From assembly GCA_002409745.1 (NCBI GenBank), contig DHOU01000029.1:135623-199622 (forward strand): a stretch of 64,000 nucleotides of DNA, in the 5' to 3' direction. This DNA comes from Bacteroidales bacterium UBA5382. Lineage in GTDB: Bacteria; Bacteroidota; Bacteroidia; Bacteroidales; Dysgonomonadaceae. Position numbers and translations under genes: made by a program. Numbering within the stretch: the first letter of the stretch is position 1; every line of letters starts with the position of its first letter. The notes under the pieces are model-generated. The model was not told the origin of the DNA and ran no database searches. It worked only from the letters and a program-made list of their open reading frames with translations. Below, piece after piece: positions 53,241 through 63,327 of the stretch.

Positions 53241-53396
53241 ATGGATATTCAAACTAGAAAATTAGAATTTATACAGAAGTTCCTACAATTGCAGAACGAA
53301 GAAGCAATTAGCTGGATGGAAGACGGAATAATTTTTATCCACGATGTTTTTGATGTGCGGCAAAATCCAACCAAAATGATGGATGAATCCCGATAA
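53241..53396 (+). pseudogene. Orphan antitoxin-like small ORF, probably a remnant
   Basis: 51 codons starting MDIQTRKLEFIQKFLQLQ and NEEAISWMEDGI. This N-terminus matches a common small Bacteroidota antitoxin ('MxIQTRKLxFIQEFLxLQxEE') that partners RelE/YoeB-like toxins. After about residue 28 the expected charged C-terminus is replaced by unrelated sequence, and no toxin follows. A -7 element TATATTTG is at 53208-53215. It looks like a decayed cassette inserted between the sigma and anti-sigma genes. A functional orphan antitoxin cannot be excluded. Confidence 0.5.
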
Positions 53397-53600
53397 GCCA
53401 TTTTTCTTTTATTTCTTCTTTTCGGGCTTGTTTTTTCTCTCCTTATCCCAACTTAATCTTGCAAAGAGATGCCCATTATGTTAAACCCGTAAGATTTTTC
53501 AAAAAAGAGGGGATAAATCTTTTGCCGGCTCGTCTCTCTTAAACAACGAATGCTAAAATAAATTCAAGGAGTTTTTAGGCATAACGATCGATTATTAAAA
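53397..53600. other. 204-nt gap between the relic ORF and fecR
   Basis: AT-rich, no gene. A poly-T tract (53403-53442) after the relic ORF could end its transcript. No consensus promoter for fecR was recognised, so an ECF-type promoter is possible. Confidence 0.3.
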
Positions 53601-54788
53601 ATGAGAGACAATAAATACACCGATTACACGGATTTTCTAAAAGACCGTAAATTCATTCAATGGCAACTCTTACCGGATGACCGGCTGGATGAATATTGGC
53701 ATGCCTTTATTGAAAAGAATCCCGATTTAACCGCAGAACTTTCTTACGCCAAAGAATACTTGAAGACATCGGTATTGAATAAGCCGTCGATGACGGAAAA
53801 CGAACGCTTATCTTTATTGAAAAAAATACAATCGTCGACACAAGTTGTCCGGAAAAAGAGAAAGTTGCGCCGTTATCTGCAATATGCATCAGCCGCTTGC
53901 GCCGTTATCGCAATAATCGTCGGATTACTGTATTTTTCCCGTGAAGAGAGTTCTTCTTTTGAGCATAACAAGGATTTAATCTCCGGTAATCAGTTGAACA
54001 ATGAAAATATCCAACTAATTACTGCCGAGAAAACCATTTCGTATAAAGAAAATATTGATGTTGCCATAACCACGGAAGGAACCGTTAAAGTTATTCAATC
54101 CGGACGCGAGGAATCGATAGAAACGGAGGGTGGATTTTTAAATAAACTGATCGTACCTTACGGTAAGCGTTCTAAAATAGAACTTGCCGATGGAAGTAAC
54201 GTGTGGCTGAACTCCGGATCGGTAGTTGAATTCCCCTCCACCTTCAGCAAGCAGTCGCGCGAGATTTATTTATCCGGAGAAATGTATATAGAAGTCGCGC
54301 CGGAAAAGAACAGATCATTTTACGTCCATACACCCGATTTTCTAGTGAAGGTATACGGTACGAAATTTAATGTCTCAACCTATACGGATACCCCTTCTTC
54401 GGTAGTATTGGTAGAAGGCAGCGTTGCATTACAAGCATCGAAGAAACATCCCGAGCAGCGTCTTCATCCGAATGAACTAGCCATTTTCGATCCGCAATCA
54501 AATACATTCGATAAACGATTGGTAGATATAAATTCATTTATTAGTTGGAAAGACGGGTATTTGATTTTCGATAAGACGCCCATACCGGAAGTATTGAAAC
54601 AAATAGAACGTTACTATAATTTGTCTTTCAATTTCGGACAAGATATCCAGTTACAAAAACGAACTTGCACCGGGAAAATCTATCTATCGGATAATTTAGA
54701 CAATGTAATGGCAACCATCGCGTTACTTACATCAACAAAATATACGAGAACAGAACATCAGATTTATATTACAAATGAAAACAATTAA
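53601..54788 (+). CDS. FecR-family anti-sigma factor
   Basis: A 395-residue single-span membrane protein. Residues 1-90 are the cytosolic sigma-binding part; one helix (YLQYASAACAVIAIIVGLLYF) is near 92-112. The periplasmic FecR domain includes VPYGKRSKIELADGSNVWLNSGS and GEMYIEVAPEKNRSFYVHTPDF. The C-terminal DUF4974 domain (DKTPIPEVLKQIERYYNLSF) contacts the SusC N-terminal signalling domain. It transmits substrate binding at the outer membrane to the ECF sigma factor upstream. Confidence 0.94.
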   Translation: MRDNKYTDYTDFLKDRKFIQWQLLPDDRLDEYWHAFIEKNPDLTAELSYAKEYLKTSVLNKPSMTENERLSLLKKIQSSTQVVRKKRKLRRYLQYASAACAVIAIIVGLLYFSREESSSFEHNKDLISGNQLNNENIQLITAEKTISYKENIDVAITTEGTVKVIQSGREESIETEGGFLNKLIVPYGKRSKIELADGSNVWLNSGSVVEFPSTFSKQSREIYLSGEMYIEVAPEKNRSFYVHTPDFLVKVYGTKFNVSTYTDTPSSVVLVEGSVALQASKKHPEQRLHPNELAIFDPQSNTFDKRLVDINSFISWKDGYLIFDKTPIPEVLKQIERYYNLSFNFGQDIQLQKRTCTGKIYLSDNLDNVMATIALLTSTKYTRTEHQIYITNENN

Positions 54789-54938
54789 AAGAGATTGCCT
54801 ATGAACAAATAAAAAACGAGTTCAAAAGCTAACGGTTTGTTTAGCCAATAATTAAAAAGTCGAACGGTACCGTGAATACCGTCCGACAATGATAATTTAA
54901 TTTTCTTAGTAACAATAATAATTAAATCGCACAAATAT

Positions 54939-57900
54939 ATGAATAAATACTTTAATGGATATGTGCGGGGAAAGAAAAAATTTCCTCATACATATAAACA
55001 TGTTCTAAAAATCATGAGGATAACAATAATTTTTTTATTCTGCAGTATCTTGTTTTCTCATGCTGCAGAGAGTTACTCTCAAGTAACGAAAGTATCGCTC
55101 GATTTAGGCTCTGCCAGCATCAAAGAGGTATGCAAAGAAATCGAAAAGAAAACCGATTATATTTTTGTGTTTTCCGATAACACAGAAAGCTATATAAATA
55201 TGCATGTTAATGCAAGAATAAATTCTCAAACAATCTTTGAAATTTTAAACAATATTCTTCTAAATACGGGATTATCGTATAAAGTATTAGATAAGCAGGT
55301 GGTTATTTATAAGGATAAACGATTATCAAAAAATAGAGAGTTAGCCTTTTCCGAGGAAATCGTCCAACAGCAAAAGAAAGCAATTCTCGGTACTGTTCTC
55401 GATATATCCGGAGCACCCATTATTGGCGTAAACGTTGTTGAAAAGAATACGACCAATGGGACTGTAACAGATATAGATGGTAAGTTTTCCCTGTATGTTG
55501 CCGATGATGCGGTCATTCAGTTTTCTTTCATCGGATTTTTTTCTAAAGAAGTTTCAACCCTTAATAAGACTTCTTTCAATATAATTTTGGAGGAAGATAC
55601 AGAATCGCTAGACGAAGTTGTGGTTGTTGGTTTCGGAACGCAAAAAAAAGTGAGTGTTGTAGGGGCACAATCAACAGTAAAAGCTAAAAGTTTGCAATTG
55701 CCTGTGGCGAACCTCACGAATGCATTAGCCGGTAGAATCTCCGGAATAGTATCTGTACAACGAACAAGTGAACCGGGATTTGACGATGCCGAAATCTGGA
55801 TTCGAGGTATTTCAACTTTTAGTCAGGGACTAAGTGCTCCTCTGATTTTGGTAGATGGAACTCCCCGGAAAATGGCCAATGTCGATCCGGAAGATATCGA
55901 GAGTTTTACAGTTTTGAAAGATGCTTCAGCAACGGCTGTGTATGGTGTAAGAGGTGCAAACGGAGTAGTTATTATTAAAACGAAAAACGGGGAGCCCGGA
56001 CGTCCGAAATTTAATTTTCGATACTATGAAGGTATTACTCAATTTACTAAATTGCCTGAATTTGCAGATGGAATAACCTATATGAGAATGTCTAATGAAG
56101 CTTTGACGAACAGAGGTGCCACTCCTTTGTATAGTGAAGATAGAATTCAAAAGACGATTGAGGGTAGCGATCCTTATTTATATCCTAATGTAGATTGGAT
56201 GGATGCTTTATTCAGAGATTACGGACATCAGCGTAGAGGAAATTTAAACATTAGCGGTGGAGCAGATAAAGCTACTTATTATGTGGGATTGAGCTATTTC
56301 GATGAATCCGGTTTGTACAAACAAGATGATTTGGTGGATTACAATCAACAGGTTGGATACAAAAGATATAATCTTACATCGAATTTAAAAATAGCGGCAT
56401 CTAAGACAACCAATATCGATTTAGGAATTTCAGGGTATCTTGCAAATGCCAATTATCCGGGTTCCGGGCAAGGAACCATATTCGAGAATGCATGGATCGT
56501 AACACCCGTCATCCATCCCATTAAATACGAAAATGGATCTATCGCTGACCAGCGTTCCGGAGGTTTAACGAACCCTTATGGACATCTAACGCAAACCGGC
56601 TATGCGAATCAATGGAGAAACCAACTTTATTCTAATCTCCGGGTCACTCAGGATTTACCTTTTATAACTCAAGGTTTATCGGCGACAGCGATGTTTTCTT
56701 TTGATGTTTATAATTACACCAGTATGAGGCGGACAAAAGTTCCTGATACCTATTTAGCCACCGGACGCGATGAAAACGGCGAAATGCAATATGAACAGAC
56801 CCGGGTCGGAGAACGATTCTTAAAATTTGCTCGTAGTAGTCAGGGAGAACGCACTATTTATCTGGAAGGAGCGCTGAATTACAACCGGAGTTTTGATAAG
56901 CACACGACAACAGCTATGTTGTTATTTAATAAAAGTGATTTATTGAATTCACAGGCCGGCGATCTTATAACATCTTTGCCTTATCGTTATTTGGGGTTAT
57001 CGGGAAGAGCGACATACAACTATGATAATAAATACTTTGGAGAATTTAATTTCGGATATAATGGCTCTGAGAACTTTGATCCGAGTCATCAATTTGGATT
57101 CTTCCCTTCGATAGGATTAGCCTGGGTGTTTAGTGAAGAGAAATTTTTCGAGAATGTTCAGCCTTATTTACCCCTTGCCAAATTGAGATTTTCTCATGGC
57201 AAGGTGGGCAATAGCAATATTAGTGGCCGTCGTTTTGCATACATATCAACCATCAATTCTACTACGGGTTATAATTTCGGGAAAGACCGAAATAATTCAT
57301 TTGACGGGTATAATATTGGAGAATATGGTGTAAACGTTACTTGGGAAACGTCAACGAAAACGAATCTGGGATTAGATTTGCAAACAAAGAATAATGAATT
57401 GATTTTTCAATTCGATGTCTTTAAGGAATATCGGGAAGGTATTTTTTTAAGACGAGCAAATATACCATCATATGCCGGAATCTTAAACGCTCCTTATGGG
57501 AATCTTGGTATTATTGAAAATAAAGGTTTTGACGGATCTTTTACATATTCGAAAAAAATTAACGATTTCTCTTTTCAAGTTTTGGGAAATCTGACTTTTA
57601 ATCGAAATAAAGTTATAGAGAATGACCAACCGGAACCTTTATACCCCTGGCTTGACCAAAGAGGAAAGAAAGTGAGTCAACGTTTTGGGTTGAGAGCTTT
57701 AGGCCTCTTTGAATCTGAAGATGAAATAAAGAATGGCCCGTTGCATCCGGGAACGGTAAACCCCGGAGATATCAAATTTCAAGATGTGAATGGAGATGGC
57801 AAAATTGATGATTATGATAAAGTCGCTATCGGTTATGGTACCGTGCCGGAGTTAGTATATGGGTTTGGTATTACATTAACTTATAAAAACCTATCATTAT

Positions 57901-58331
57901 CATCTCTATTTCAGGGAGTAGGAAATGTCGATATTTTAATGAATGGTGAAGGGGTTATGCCCTTTTCAAATTCAATGAGCAGGGGAAATCTTCTCAGTAA
58001 TATTGAAGATCGCTGGACAATTGACAATCCACGCCAAGATGCATTCTATCCGAGATTGTCTGATGGAAGTCCTAACAGCAATTACGTAACAAGTACATGG
58101 TGGCTGAAAAACGGAAGATATCTGAGGTTGAAAGACCTGCAACTGACTTATAATTTGCCTAAACGTATGATAAAACAGTTGCATGTTTCTAATGCGAATA
58201 TCTTTTTTGCAGGTTACAACTTATTAACTTGGAGTCCTTTTAAGTTCTGGGATGTGGAGTTAGGCGATGGCCGCGGAACTCGCTATCCTAATACAAAAAT
58301 GTATTCGGTCGGTATTAATATTAATTTTTAA
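54939..58331 (+). CDS. SusC-family TonB-dependent glycan transporter
   Basis: An 1130-residue outer-membrane receptor. After a long N-terminus and signal peptide (core IIFLFCSILFSHA) it has an STN signalling domain (VSLDLGSASIKEVCKEIEKK to about residue 105). A carboxypeptidase-regulatory-like domain follows (AILGTVLDISGAPIIGVNVVE to about 220), then TonB box DEVVVVGFGTQKK, plug and barrel. The STN domain marks it as sigma/anti-sigma-controlled, fitting the upstream sigma/FecR pair. It imports oligosaccharide captured by the SusD lipoprotein encoded 10 nt downstream. Confidence 0.95.
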   Translation: MNKYFNGYVRGKKKFPHTYKHVLKIMRITIIFLFCSILFSHAAESYSQVTKVSLDLGSASIKEVCKEIEKKTDYIFVFSDNTESYINMHVNARINSQTIFEILNNILLNTGLSYKVLDKQVVIYKDKRLSKNRELAFSEEIVQQQKKAILGTVLDISGAPIIGVNVVEKNTTNGTVTDIDGKFSLYVADDAVIQFSFIGFFSKEVSTLNKTSFNIILEEDTESLDEVVVVGFGTQKKVSVVGAQSTVKAKSLQLPVANLTNALAGRISGIVSVQRTSEPGFDDAEIWIRGISTFSQGLSAPLILVDGTPRKMANVDPEDIESFTVLKDASATAVYGVRGANGVVIIKTKNGEPGRPKFNFRYYEGITQFTKLPEFADGITYMRMSNEALTNRGATPLYSEDRIQKTIEGSDPYLYPNVDWMDALFRDYGHQRRGNLNISGGADKATYYVGLSYFDESGLYKQDDLVDYNQQVGYKRYNLTSNLKIAASKTTNIDLGISGYLANANYPGSGQGTIFENAWIVTPVIHPIKYENGSIADQRSGGLTNPYGHLTQTGYANQWRNQLYSNLRVTQDLPFITQGLSATAMFSFDVYNYTSMRRTKVPDTYLATGRDENGEMQYEQTRVGERFLKFARSSQGERTIYLEGALNYNRSFDKHTTTAMLLFNKSDLLNSQAGDLITSLPYRYLGLSGRATYNYDNKYFGEFNFGYNGSENFDPSHQFGFFPSIGLAWVFSEEKFFENVQPYLPLAKLRFSHGKVGNSNISGRRFAYISTINSTTGYNFGKDRNNSFDGYNIGEYGVNVTWETSTKTNLGLDLQTKNNELIFQFDVFKEYREGIFLRRANIPSYAGILNAPYGNLGIIENKGFDGSFTYSKKINDFSFQVLGNLTFNRNKVIENDQPEPLYPWLDQRGKKVSQRFGLRALGLFESEDEIKNGPLHPGTVNPGDIKFQDVNGDGKIDDYDKVAIGYGTVPELVYGFGITLTYKNLSLSSLFQGVGNVDILMNGEGVMPFSNSMSRGNLLSNIEDRWTIDNPRQDAFYPRLSDGSPNSNYVTSTWWLKNGRYLRLKDLQLTYNLPKRMIKQLHVSNANIFFAGYNLLTWSPFKFWDVELGDGRGTRYPNTKMYSVGININF

Positions 58332-58341
58332 ATCAGAATTT

Positions 58342-60210
58342 ATGCAATTCAAATATAAATTTATATTCAAATCACTCTTCTTTATATGGATGTTATTATC
58401 AATATCTTCTTGCTATGGAGATTTTTTGGACCAGGTACCCGATGATAGCCTGACCCTAGAAGAGGTTTTTAATCGCAGAGATTTATCCGAGTCGTGGTTA
58501 GCTAATGTGTATAGTTATGTTCGGGATGAAACGCATCGTACAAATGAGACACCTTGGGACAATATCTCAGATGACTCTGATGTTTCTCAGAGAAATGCCC
58601 TTTTTAGGGTTAATTTAGGAAACTGGAATGCAGCATCCAACTATTGGAATTTTTGGGATCACTACTACAAGGGAATCCGATCGGCAACCACTTATATTAA
58701 TAACATTGACGGTAATGAGCAGATTCTAGAAGATAGAGAAGGTGAAGTTTTTATCAAAAGAAGAAAAGCGGAAGCTCGTTTTTTGCGGGCGTTCTTCTAT
58801 GCAGAGATTTTGAAGCAATATGGGCCTTTTATCATTATCGGAGATGAAGAGATTGATCCGGATGTACCTCCTGCGGATCCCAAAATGCAGTTAAGCCGCA
58901 GTCCCTATGATGAATGTGTGGATTATATTATTTCGGAAATGGATAAAGCAGAGAGCGATCTCGATGTTTATCAATATACCGGCAATGATCAAGTGCTGGA
59001 AAATGATATGGGACGCGCGAGTAAGTTATTGTGCCAAGCGATAAAAAGCAAGCTTTTGCTTTATGCAGCCAGCCCATTATACAATGGAAATAAAGATTAT
59101 GTGGGTTTTCAAAATCCGGACGGTAAGCCCCTGATGAACACCACTTATGATGAAACGAAGTGGAAAAGAGCTGCCGATGCTGCAAAAGTTGTGATTGACT
59201 ACGCCGAATCCAGTGGAAAATTGGGCTTATATAAGAAAAATAAATCGAATGGATCAATAGATGGGTTTTTATCCTATCGCGATGTTTTTCTGGATTCATG
59301 GAATATAGAGTGGATACTTGGAAGGAACAACAATAATATTGCCGGATGGCAACGATCGAATACTCCCCGGTTGGCCAGTGGGTACGCTTCGCATGGTCCT
59401 ACCCAGCAAATAATAGATACCTACCGTATGTCAAATGGAGAGGTTCCTATAACCGGCTACCATGCCGATGGAAAGCCAGTTATTAATGGAGCTTCAGGAT
59501 ACAGGGAGGAAGGGTTTTCCAATTTCCAGGCGCCGGGCGCAACCCGGTTTAAGAATACCTTTAATATGTATGTCAACCGTGAACCTCGTTTTTATGCGAC
59601 GATCACATACAGTGGAAGTGATTGGATCAATACAACTTCTAGTTTGGGTGTAAGCGAGATACAACTTTATTATACCGGCGAGTCGGGTAAGGGTGGATCT
59701 CATGATTATTCTGAAACAGGATATTTATGGCGTAAAAATGTTTCACCGACTTACCACCCTACACAAAATAATGTGGGCAGACCTTATGTGATGATGCGTT
59801 ATGCTGAGATATTGCTAAACTATATAGAAGCACTGAACGAATATGATCCCGGAAATGCAGATATACTGAAGTACCTAAACCAGATTCGGGAACGCGGTGG
59901 AATTCCGGCACTACAAAGTGGATTATCACAATCAGAGATGCGCGAAACTATACGCACAGAGCGAAGAATTGAATTAACGATGGAGCACCTTCGATATTTT
60001 GATACACGTCGTTGGAAAATTGCAGAGCAAACAGATGCCGGACCATTTTACGGTATGAATGCAGAAGGAGGAACTTCCAATACCGATTTGGCTTTTTTTA
60101 AAAGAACAAAGTTTGAAACGCGGGTATTTCGTAAAAGTTTTTATTTATTCCCTATACCACAAACAGAAATACAAAAAAATAACAATATAGTACAGAATCC
60201 TGGATGGTAA
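58342..60210 (+). CDS. SusD-family glycan-binding lipoprotein
   Basis: A 622-residue surface lipoprotein (lipobox SISSC, then YGDFLDQVPDDSLT). FFYAEILKQYGPF, the C-terminal RYAEILLNYIEALNE and the TERRIELTMEHLRYFDTRRWK segment are the TPR-like and RagB/SusD hallmarks. It forms the lid over the SusC channel. The start at 58342 is chosen because it opens the lipoprotein signal; the frame continues 25 codons upstream inside susC. Confidence 0.95.
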   Translation: MQFKYKFIFKSLFFIWMLLSISSCYGDFLDQVPDDSLTLEEVFNRRDLSESWLANVYSYVRDETHRTNETPWDNISDDSDVSQRNALFRVNLGNWNAASNYWNFWDHYYKGIRSATTYINNIDGNEQILEDREGEVFIKRRKAEARFLRAFFYAEILKQYGPFIIIGDEEIDPDVPPADPKMQLSRSPYDECVDYIISEMDKAESDLDVYQYTGNDQVLENDMGRASKLLCQAIKSKLLLYAASPLYNGNKDYVGFQNPDGKPLMNTTYDETKWKRAADAAKVVIDYAESSGKLGLYKKNKSNGSIDGFLSYRDVFLDSWNIEWILGRNNNNIAGWQRSNTPRLASGYASHGPTQQIIDTYRMSNGEVPITGYHADGKPVINGASGYREEGFSNFQAPGATRFKNTFNMYVNREPRFYATITYSGSDWINTTSSLGVSEIQLYYTGESGKGGSHDYSETGYLWRKNVSPTYHPTQNNVGRPYVMMRYAEILLNYIEALNEYDPGNADILKYLNQIRERGGIPALQSGLSQSEMRETIRTERRIELTMEHLRYFDTRRWKIAEQTDAGPFYGMNAEGGTSNTDLAFFKRTKFETRVFRKSFYLFPIPQTEIQKNNNIVQNPGW

Positions 60211-60230
60211 GAATCTCAAAAAAATCAATT

Positions 60231-61202
60231 ATGAAACTACAAAATATTATTATTACTTTGGGGTTACTATTAATCGCCTCCTGTAAGCAGGCAGACTATC
60301 CGATAGAAAATGCCTCATCCTATACACACATTTTTATGCCGCTGGCAAATAATGGCTTATATGAGAAATCGATGGCTATTGCAGATAATTGGGAAAAAAT
60401 AGAATTAGGTGTGGGTTACGGAGGTGTGGAAGAAAATACTTCCAATCTCGAAATTCAACTGACAATAGACGAAGCGGCGATTTTGCGTTATAATGAACAA
60501 AATGGGACAAGTTATGAAATTGCACCGGAAGGCAGTTATCGATTGAAGGACAATAAAGTATTTATTGCACCGGGAAGATCAGGGAGCAATTCGACACAAT
60601 TGGAAGTGAATTCCTCCCTATTGAATGGAACGCATCCTTATCTTATTCCGATATCAATCGTGAATAACTCTGCGAACTTACCTGTTGTTGAAGGGTTGGG
60701 AACAACTTACTTTTTAGTCTCCGGATTTTATGAGAGCAATCCGTTTGAAAATTACTCTTCCGAGAAATGGACTATTTTGGATTATTCCGATGATGATAAT
60801 GAAGGCGCTAGCGGAGGACGCGCCCGTCATGCTATTGACGGAAAGTTGGAAACGTTCTGGCATTCACAATGGCGTAGGAATCCGGACGGATCGCGTCCGA
60901 ACCATCCTCATTTCATCGCGGTGGATATGCATGAGACTAATTTGTTACATGGTCTTACTATATACGGACGCCAAGGAGACGAGTCAAAGGTCGGTTATTT
61001 ATTCCCAAAGAATGTTTTTATTGAAGGAAGTGTTGATGGGGAAAATTGGTTAACTGTAGGCAACTTTGATATGGTAGCAACCAATAACATGGCAACAATT
61101 TACTTTGAAAAAAATGTACAAGTTCGATATTTTAAATTTACAACGTTAAGTAGTAAAGGGAATTCGGATACAGTATCTGCTGCGGAAATAGTCGCTTTTT
61201 AA
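60231..61202 (+). CDS. DUF1735/discoidin surface-glycan-binding lipoprotein
   Basis: A 323-residue lipoprotein (lipobox LLIASC). Residues about 25-160 are a DUF1735 (BT_3987-like) domain with the typical TIDEAAILRYNEQNGTSYE and PEGSYRLKDNKVFI. Residues about 185-323 are an F5/8-type C (discoidin) domain (ARHAIDGKLETFWHSQWR). It likely holds glycan on the cell surface for SusCD. The start at 60231 opens the signal peptide; nine codons upstream overlap susD. Confidence 0.88.
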   Translation: MKLQNIIITLGLLLIASCKQADYPIENASSYTHIFMPLANNGLYEKSMAIADNWEKIELGVGYGGVEENTSNLEIQLTIDEAAILRYNEQNGTSYEIAPEGSYRLKDNKVFIAPGRSGSNSTQLEVNSSLLNGTHPYLIPISIVNNSANLPVVEGLGTTYFLVSGFYESNPFENYSSEKWTILDYSDDDNEGASGGRARHAIDGKLETFWHSQWRRNPDGSRPNHPHFIAVDMHETNLLHGLTIYGRQGDESKVGYLFPKNVFIEGSVDGENWLTVGNFDMVATNNMATIYFEKNVQVRYFKFTTLSSKGNSDTVSAAEIVAF

Positions 61203-61213
61203 ATTTTTGAAAC

Positions 61214-61246
61214 AACAATATGGAACGATAATAGTTCCATATTGTT
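61214..61246 (+). other. 13-bp perfect hairpin between PUL genes
   Basis: AACAATATGGAAC (61214-61226) and GTTCCATATTGTT (61234-61246) pair perfectly around a 7-nt loop, ending 12 nt before the next ATG. It could protect or process the operon mRNA, partly terminate it, or hide the next ribosome start. Confidence 0.7.
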
Positions 61247-61258
61247 ATTAGACTTAAT

Positions 61259-62092
61259 ATGAAAACAATAAAATTTATAGTTGGGTTAGTCTCCATTATA
61301 GGACTAACATTCGGAATTTCTTGCTCAAAATCGAGTGAACCGAAGGAAGCAGAAGTCCCCCCCGAAAAAGAGGTGACTGTAAAAGTCATGACCTATAATA
61401 TATACGGGGCAAGAAGTGGAGGAATCCCAGATTTACAACCTTTGGCCGACGTGATCAAACGAGCAGATCCTGATCTGGTGGCTTTACAAGAAGTGGATAA
61501 AAATACCTCACGAAATGCCAAGCATGGAGATATAGCCAAAAAATTAGGCGAACTAACCGGCATGGATTATTTTTTTGCTAAAGCAGATAACTTTTATGGA
61601 GGAGAATATGGTGATGCGGTATTATCCAAACTTCCGGTGAAAGAGAAAAAAGGTTTTAACCTGGAAGTGGATCCGACATTGGGCGGTGAACGTAGATCCG
61701 TAGCGCGTATTAAGGTTGAGAAAGAAGGGAAAGCGTTCTATTTTCTCTCCACCCATTTTGATCATCTGGGTGATGAACGTAACCGAATTAAACAATCTAC
61801 AGACTTTGTAACCATGGTCAAAGAATTTGATCTTCCCGTTATCGGCGGTGGAGACCTGAATGCAAGGCCCGATTCGGAAACCATGCGTATTGTCCGTACT
61901 TATTTTACCATGGGTTGCTTGAATGGTAATTGCTCACAGCCTACTTTTCCATCATCGGGAGGGGATAGAACGATCGATTATTTGTTTTATGCGCCGCTTG
62001 ATGCCTTTACTCCAAAACAATATGGCGTATATACTTGGGCTAATAAAGAGTCGGATCATTTCCCGGTATTGGCCGTATTTAAAATCAATTAA
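61259..62092 (+). CDS. EEP-family phosphodiesterase-like lipoprotein
   Basis: A 277-residue lipoprotein (GISCSKSS). The endonuclease/exonuclease/phosphatase fold motifs are complete: MTYNIYGA, LQEVDKNT (metal Glu), STHFDHLGDERN, GGDLNARPDSE (catalytic Asp/Asn), DRTIDYLFY and ESDHFPVLAVF (catalytic His). Members cleave phosphodiesters in nucleic acids, sphingomyelin or phosphoinositides. Surface or periplasmic location in a PUL argues for a phosphodiester in the target glycan or glycolipid rather than DNA, but this is inference. Confidence 0.88.
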   Translation: MKTIKFIVGLVSIIGLTFGISCSKSSEPKEAEVPPEKEVTVKVMTYNIYGARSGGIPDLQPLADVIKRADPDLVALQEVDKNTSRNAKHGDIAKKLGELTGMDYFFAKADNFYGGEYGDAVLSKLPVKEKKGFNLEVDPTLGGERRSVARIKVEKEGKAFYFLSTHFDHLGDERNRIKQSTDFVTMVKEFDLPVIGGGDLNARPDSETMRIVRTYFTMGCLNGNCSQPTFPSSGGDRTIDYLFYAPLDAFTPKQYGVYTWANKESDHFPVLAVFKIN

Positions 62093-62106
62093 TATATTTC
62101 TCCATC

Positions 62107-63288
62107 ATGTCAAAATTTACATTTTCATTGCCCGCTTTATTCTTGATTACTTTTTTACAGGTTGTATCATATGTATCCGGTCAAACCTCGAATATAAAGA
62201 TCGCTCAAAATCCCTATCTCCAAGCGCTAACAGACAGTACCGTATCCATTCTATGGACTACGGACAAACCGGCTATCGCATGGGTGGAATTGGCTCCGGA
62301 CGACGAGAGTCACTTTTATCAACAAGAACGCCCCCAATTTCATGATTCTCGCTATGGATTTAATCGTATAGGTACCTTACATCAAGTTAATCTCAAAAAA
62401 CTCACCCCCGGAACAAAATACAGATATCGAGTTTATGCCCGAGAGGTACTTGCCCATGAGGGCGCCTATGTACAATATGGACGTACAGTAGCCTCCAATG
62501 TTTTTAATAAACAACCGTTGGCTTTTAGAACTGCATCTCGAAAAGACACGTTACGTTTTTTGGTAGTCAATGATATTCATGGCGACAATGAATTGTTGCG
62601 GAATCTGGCAGGAGAACCCTATTTGTCAAAGGTGGACTTTGGAATTCTGAATGGAGATATGGTGAACCAACTTCTCAGCGAAAAACAAATGTTCGATGAT
62701 TTTATGCATACTACTATTGACCTTTTTGGGGGAAGCATTCCGTTTTATTACTCCAGAGGAAACCATGAAACCCGAGGTCCTTTTGCTTTCTCTTATCCCG
62801 AATTTTTTCCTACGAGTAATGGTCAACTCTACTATACATTTAGATATGGTGATGCCTTCTTTATCGTATTGGATTCGGGTGAAGACAAGCCGGATTCGGA
62901 TATCGAATACAGCGGATTGGCAGATATGGACAATTACCGTACAGAACAAGCCGAATGGTTGAAAGGTGTAGTCAGAAGCAAAGAATTCAACGAATCGACC
63001 TATAGAATAGTCATCAGCCACATGCCTCCGTTCGGAGATTGGCATGGATCGTTAGATTTGGCTAAAAAGTTTTTGCCTATATTGAATAATGCAAAAATAG
63101 ATATTATGTTATGCGGCCATTTACACAGACATGTTTTCCGAAAGGCTGACAAAGAATGTCATTTTCCTATATTGGTGAATTCCAATCGGAATGTAGTGAA
63201 AGCAACAATTTGTAAAAAAGAGGCCGCTCTTTTAGTAGTAGACCGACAGGGAAAGACGATAGAAAGCATAACGATTAATCCTAAATGA
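62107..63288 (+). CDS. Secreted calcineurin-like metallophosphatase (purple-acid-phosphatase type)
   Basis: A 393-residue exported protein (signal to YVSGQ). An N-terminal Fn3-like domain (SVSILWTTDKPAIAWVEL, LTPGTKYRYRVY) precedes the catalytic domain, whose dimetal motifs are all present: NDIHGDN (D-x-H), NGDMV (GD), RGNHETRG (GNHE), ISHMPPFGDWHG and CGHLHRH (GH-x-H). It removes phosphate monoesters, and would act on the products of the EEP protein encoded 14 nt upstream. Confidence 0.9.
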   Translation: MSKFTFSLPALFLITFLQVVSYVSGQTSNIKIAQNPYLQALTDSTVSILWTTDKPAIAWVELAPDDESHFYQQERPQFHDSRYGFNRIGTLHQVNLKKLTPGTKYRYRVYAREVLAHEGAYVQYGRTVASNVFNKQPLAFRTASRKDTLRFLVVNDIHGDNELLRNLAGEPYLSKVDFGILNGDMVNQLLSEKQMFDDFMHTTIDLFGGSIPFYYSRGNHETRGPFAFSYPEFFPTSNGQLYYTFRYGDAFFIVLDSGEDKPDSDIEYSGLADMDNYRTEQAEWLKGVVRSKEFNESTYRIVISHMPPFGDWHGSLDLAKKFLPILNNAKIDIMLCGHLHRHVFRKADKECHFPILVNSNRNVVKATICKKEAALLVVDRQGKTIESITINPK

Positions 63289-63327
63289 TTTTTTCAATAC
63301 TCTATTCAAGAGAGATACGTTACAGAA

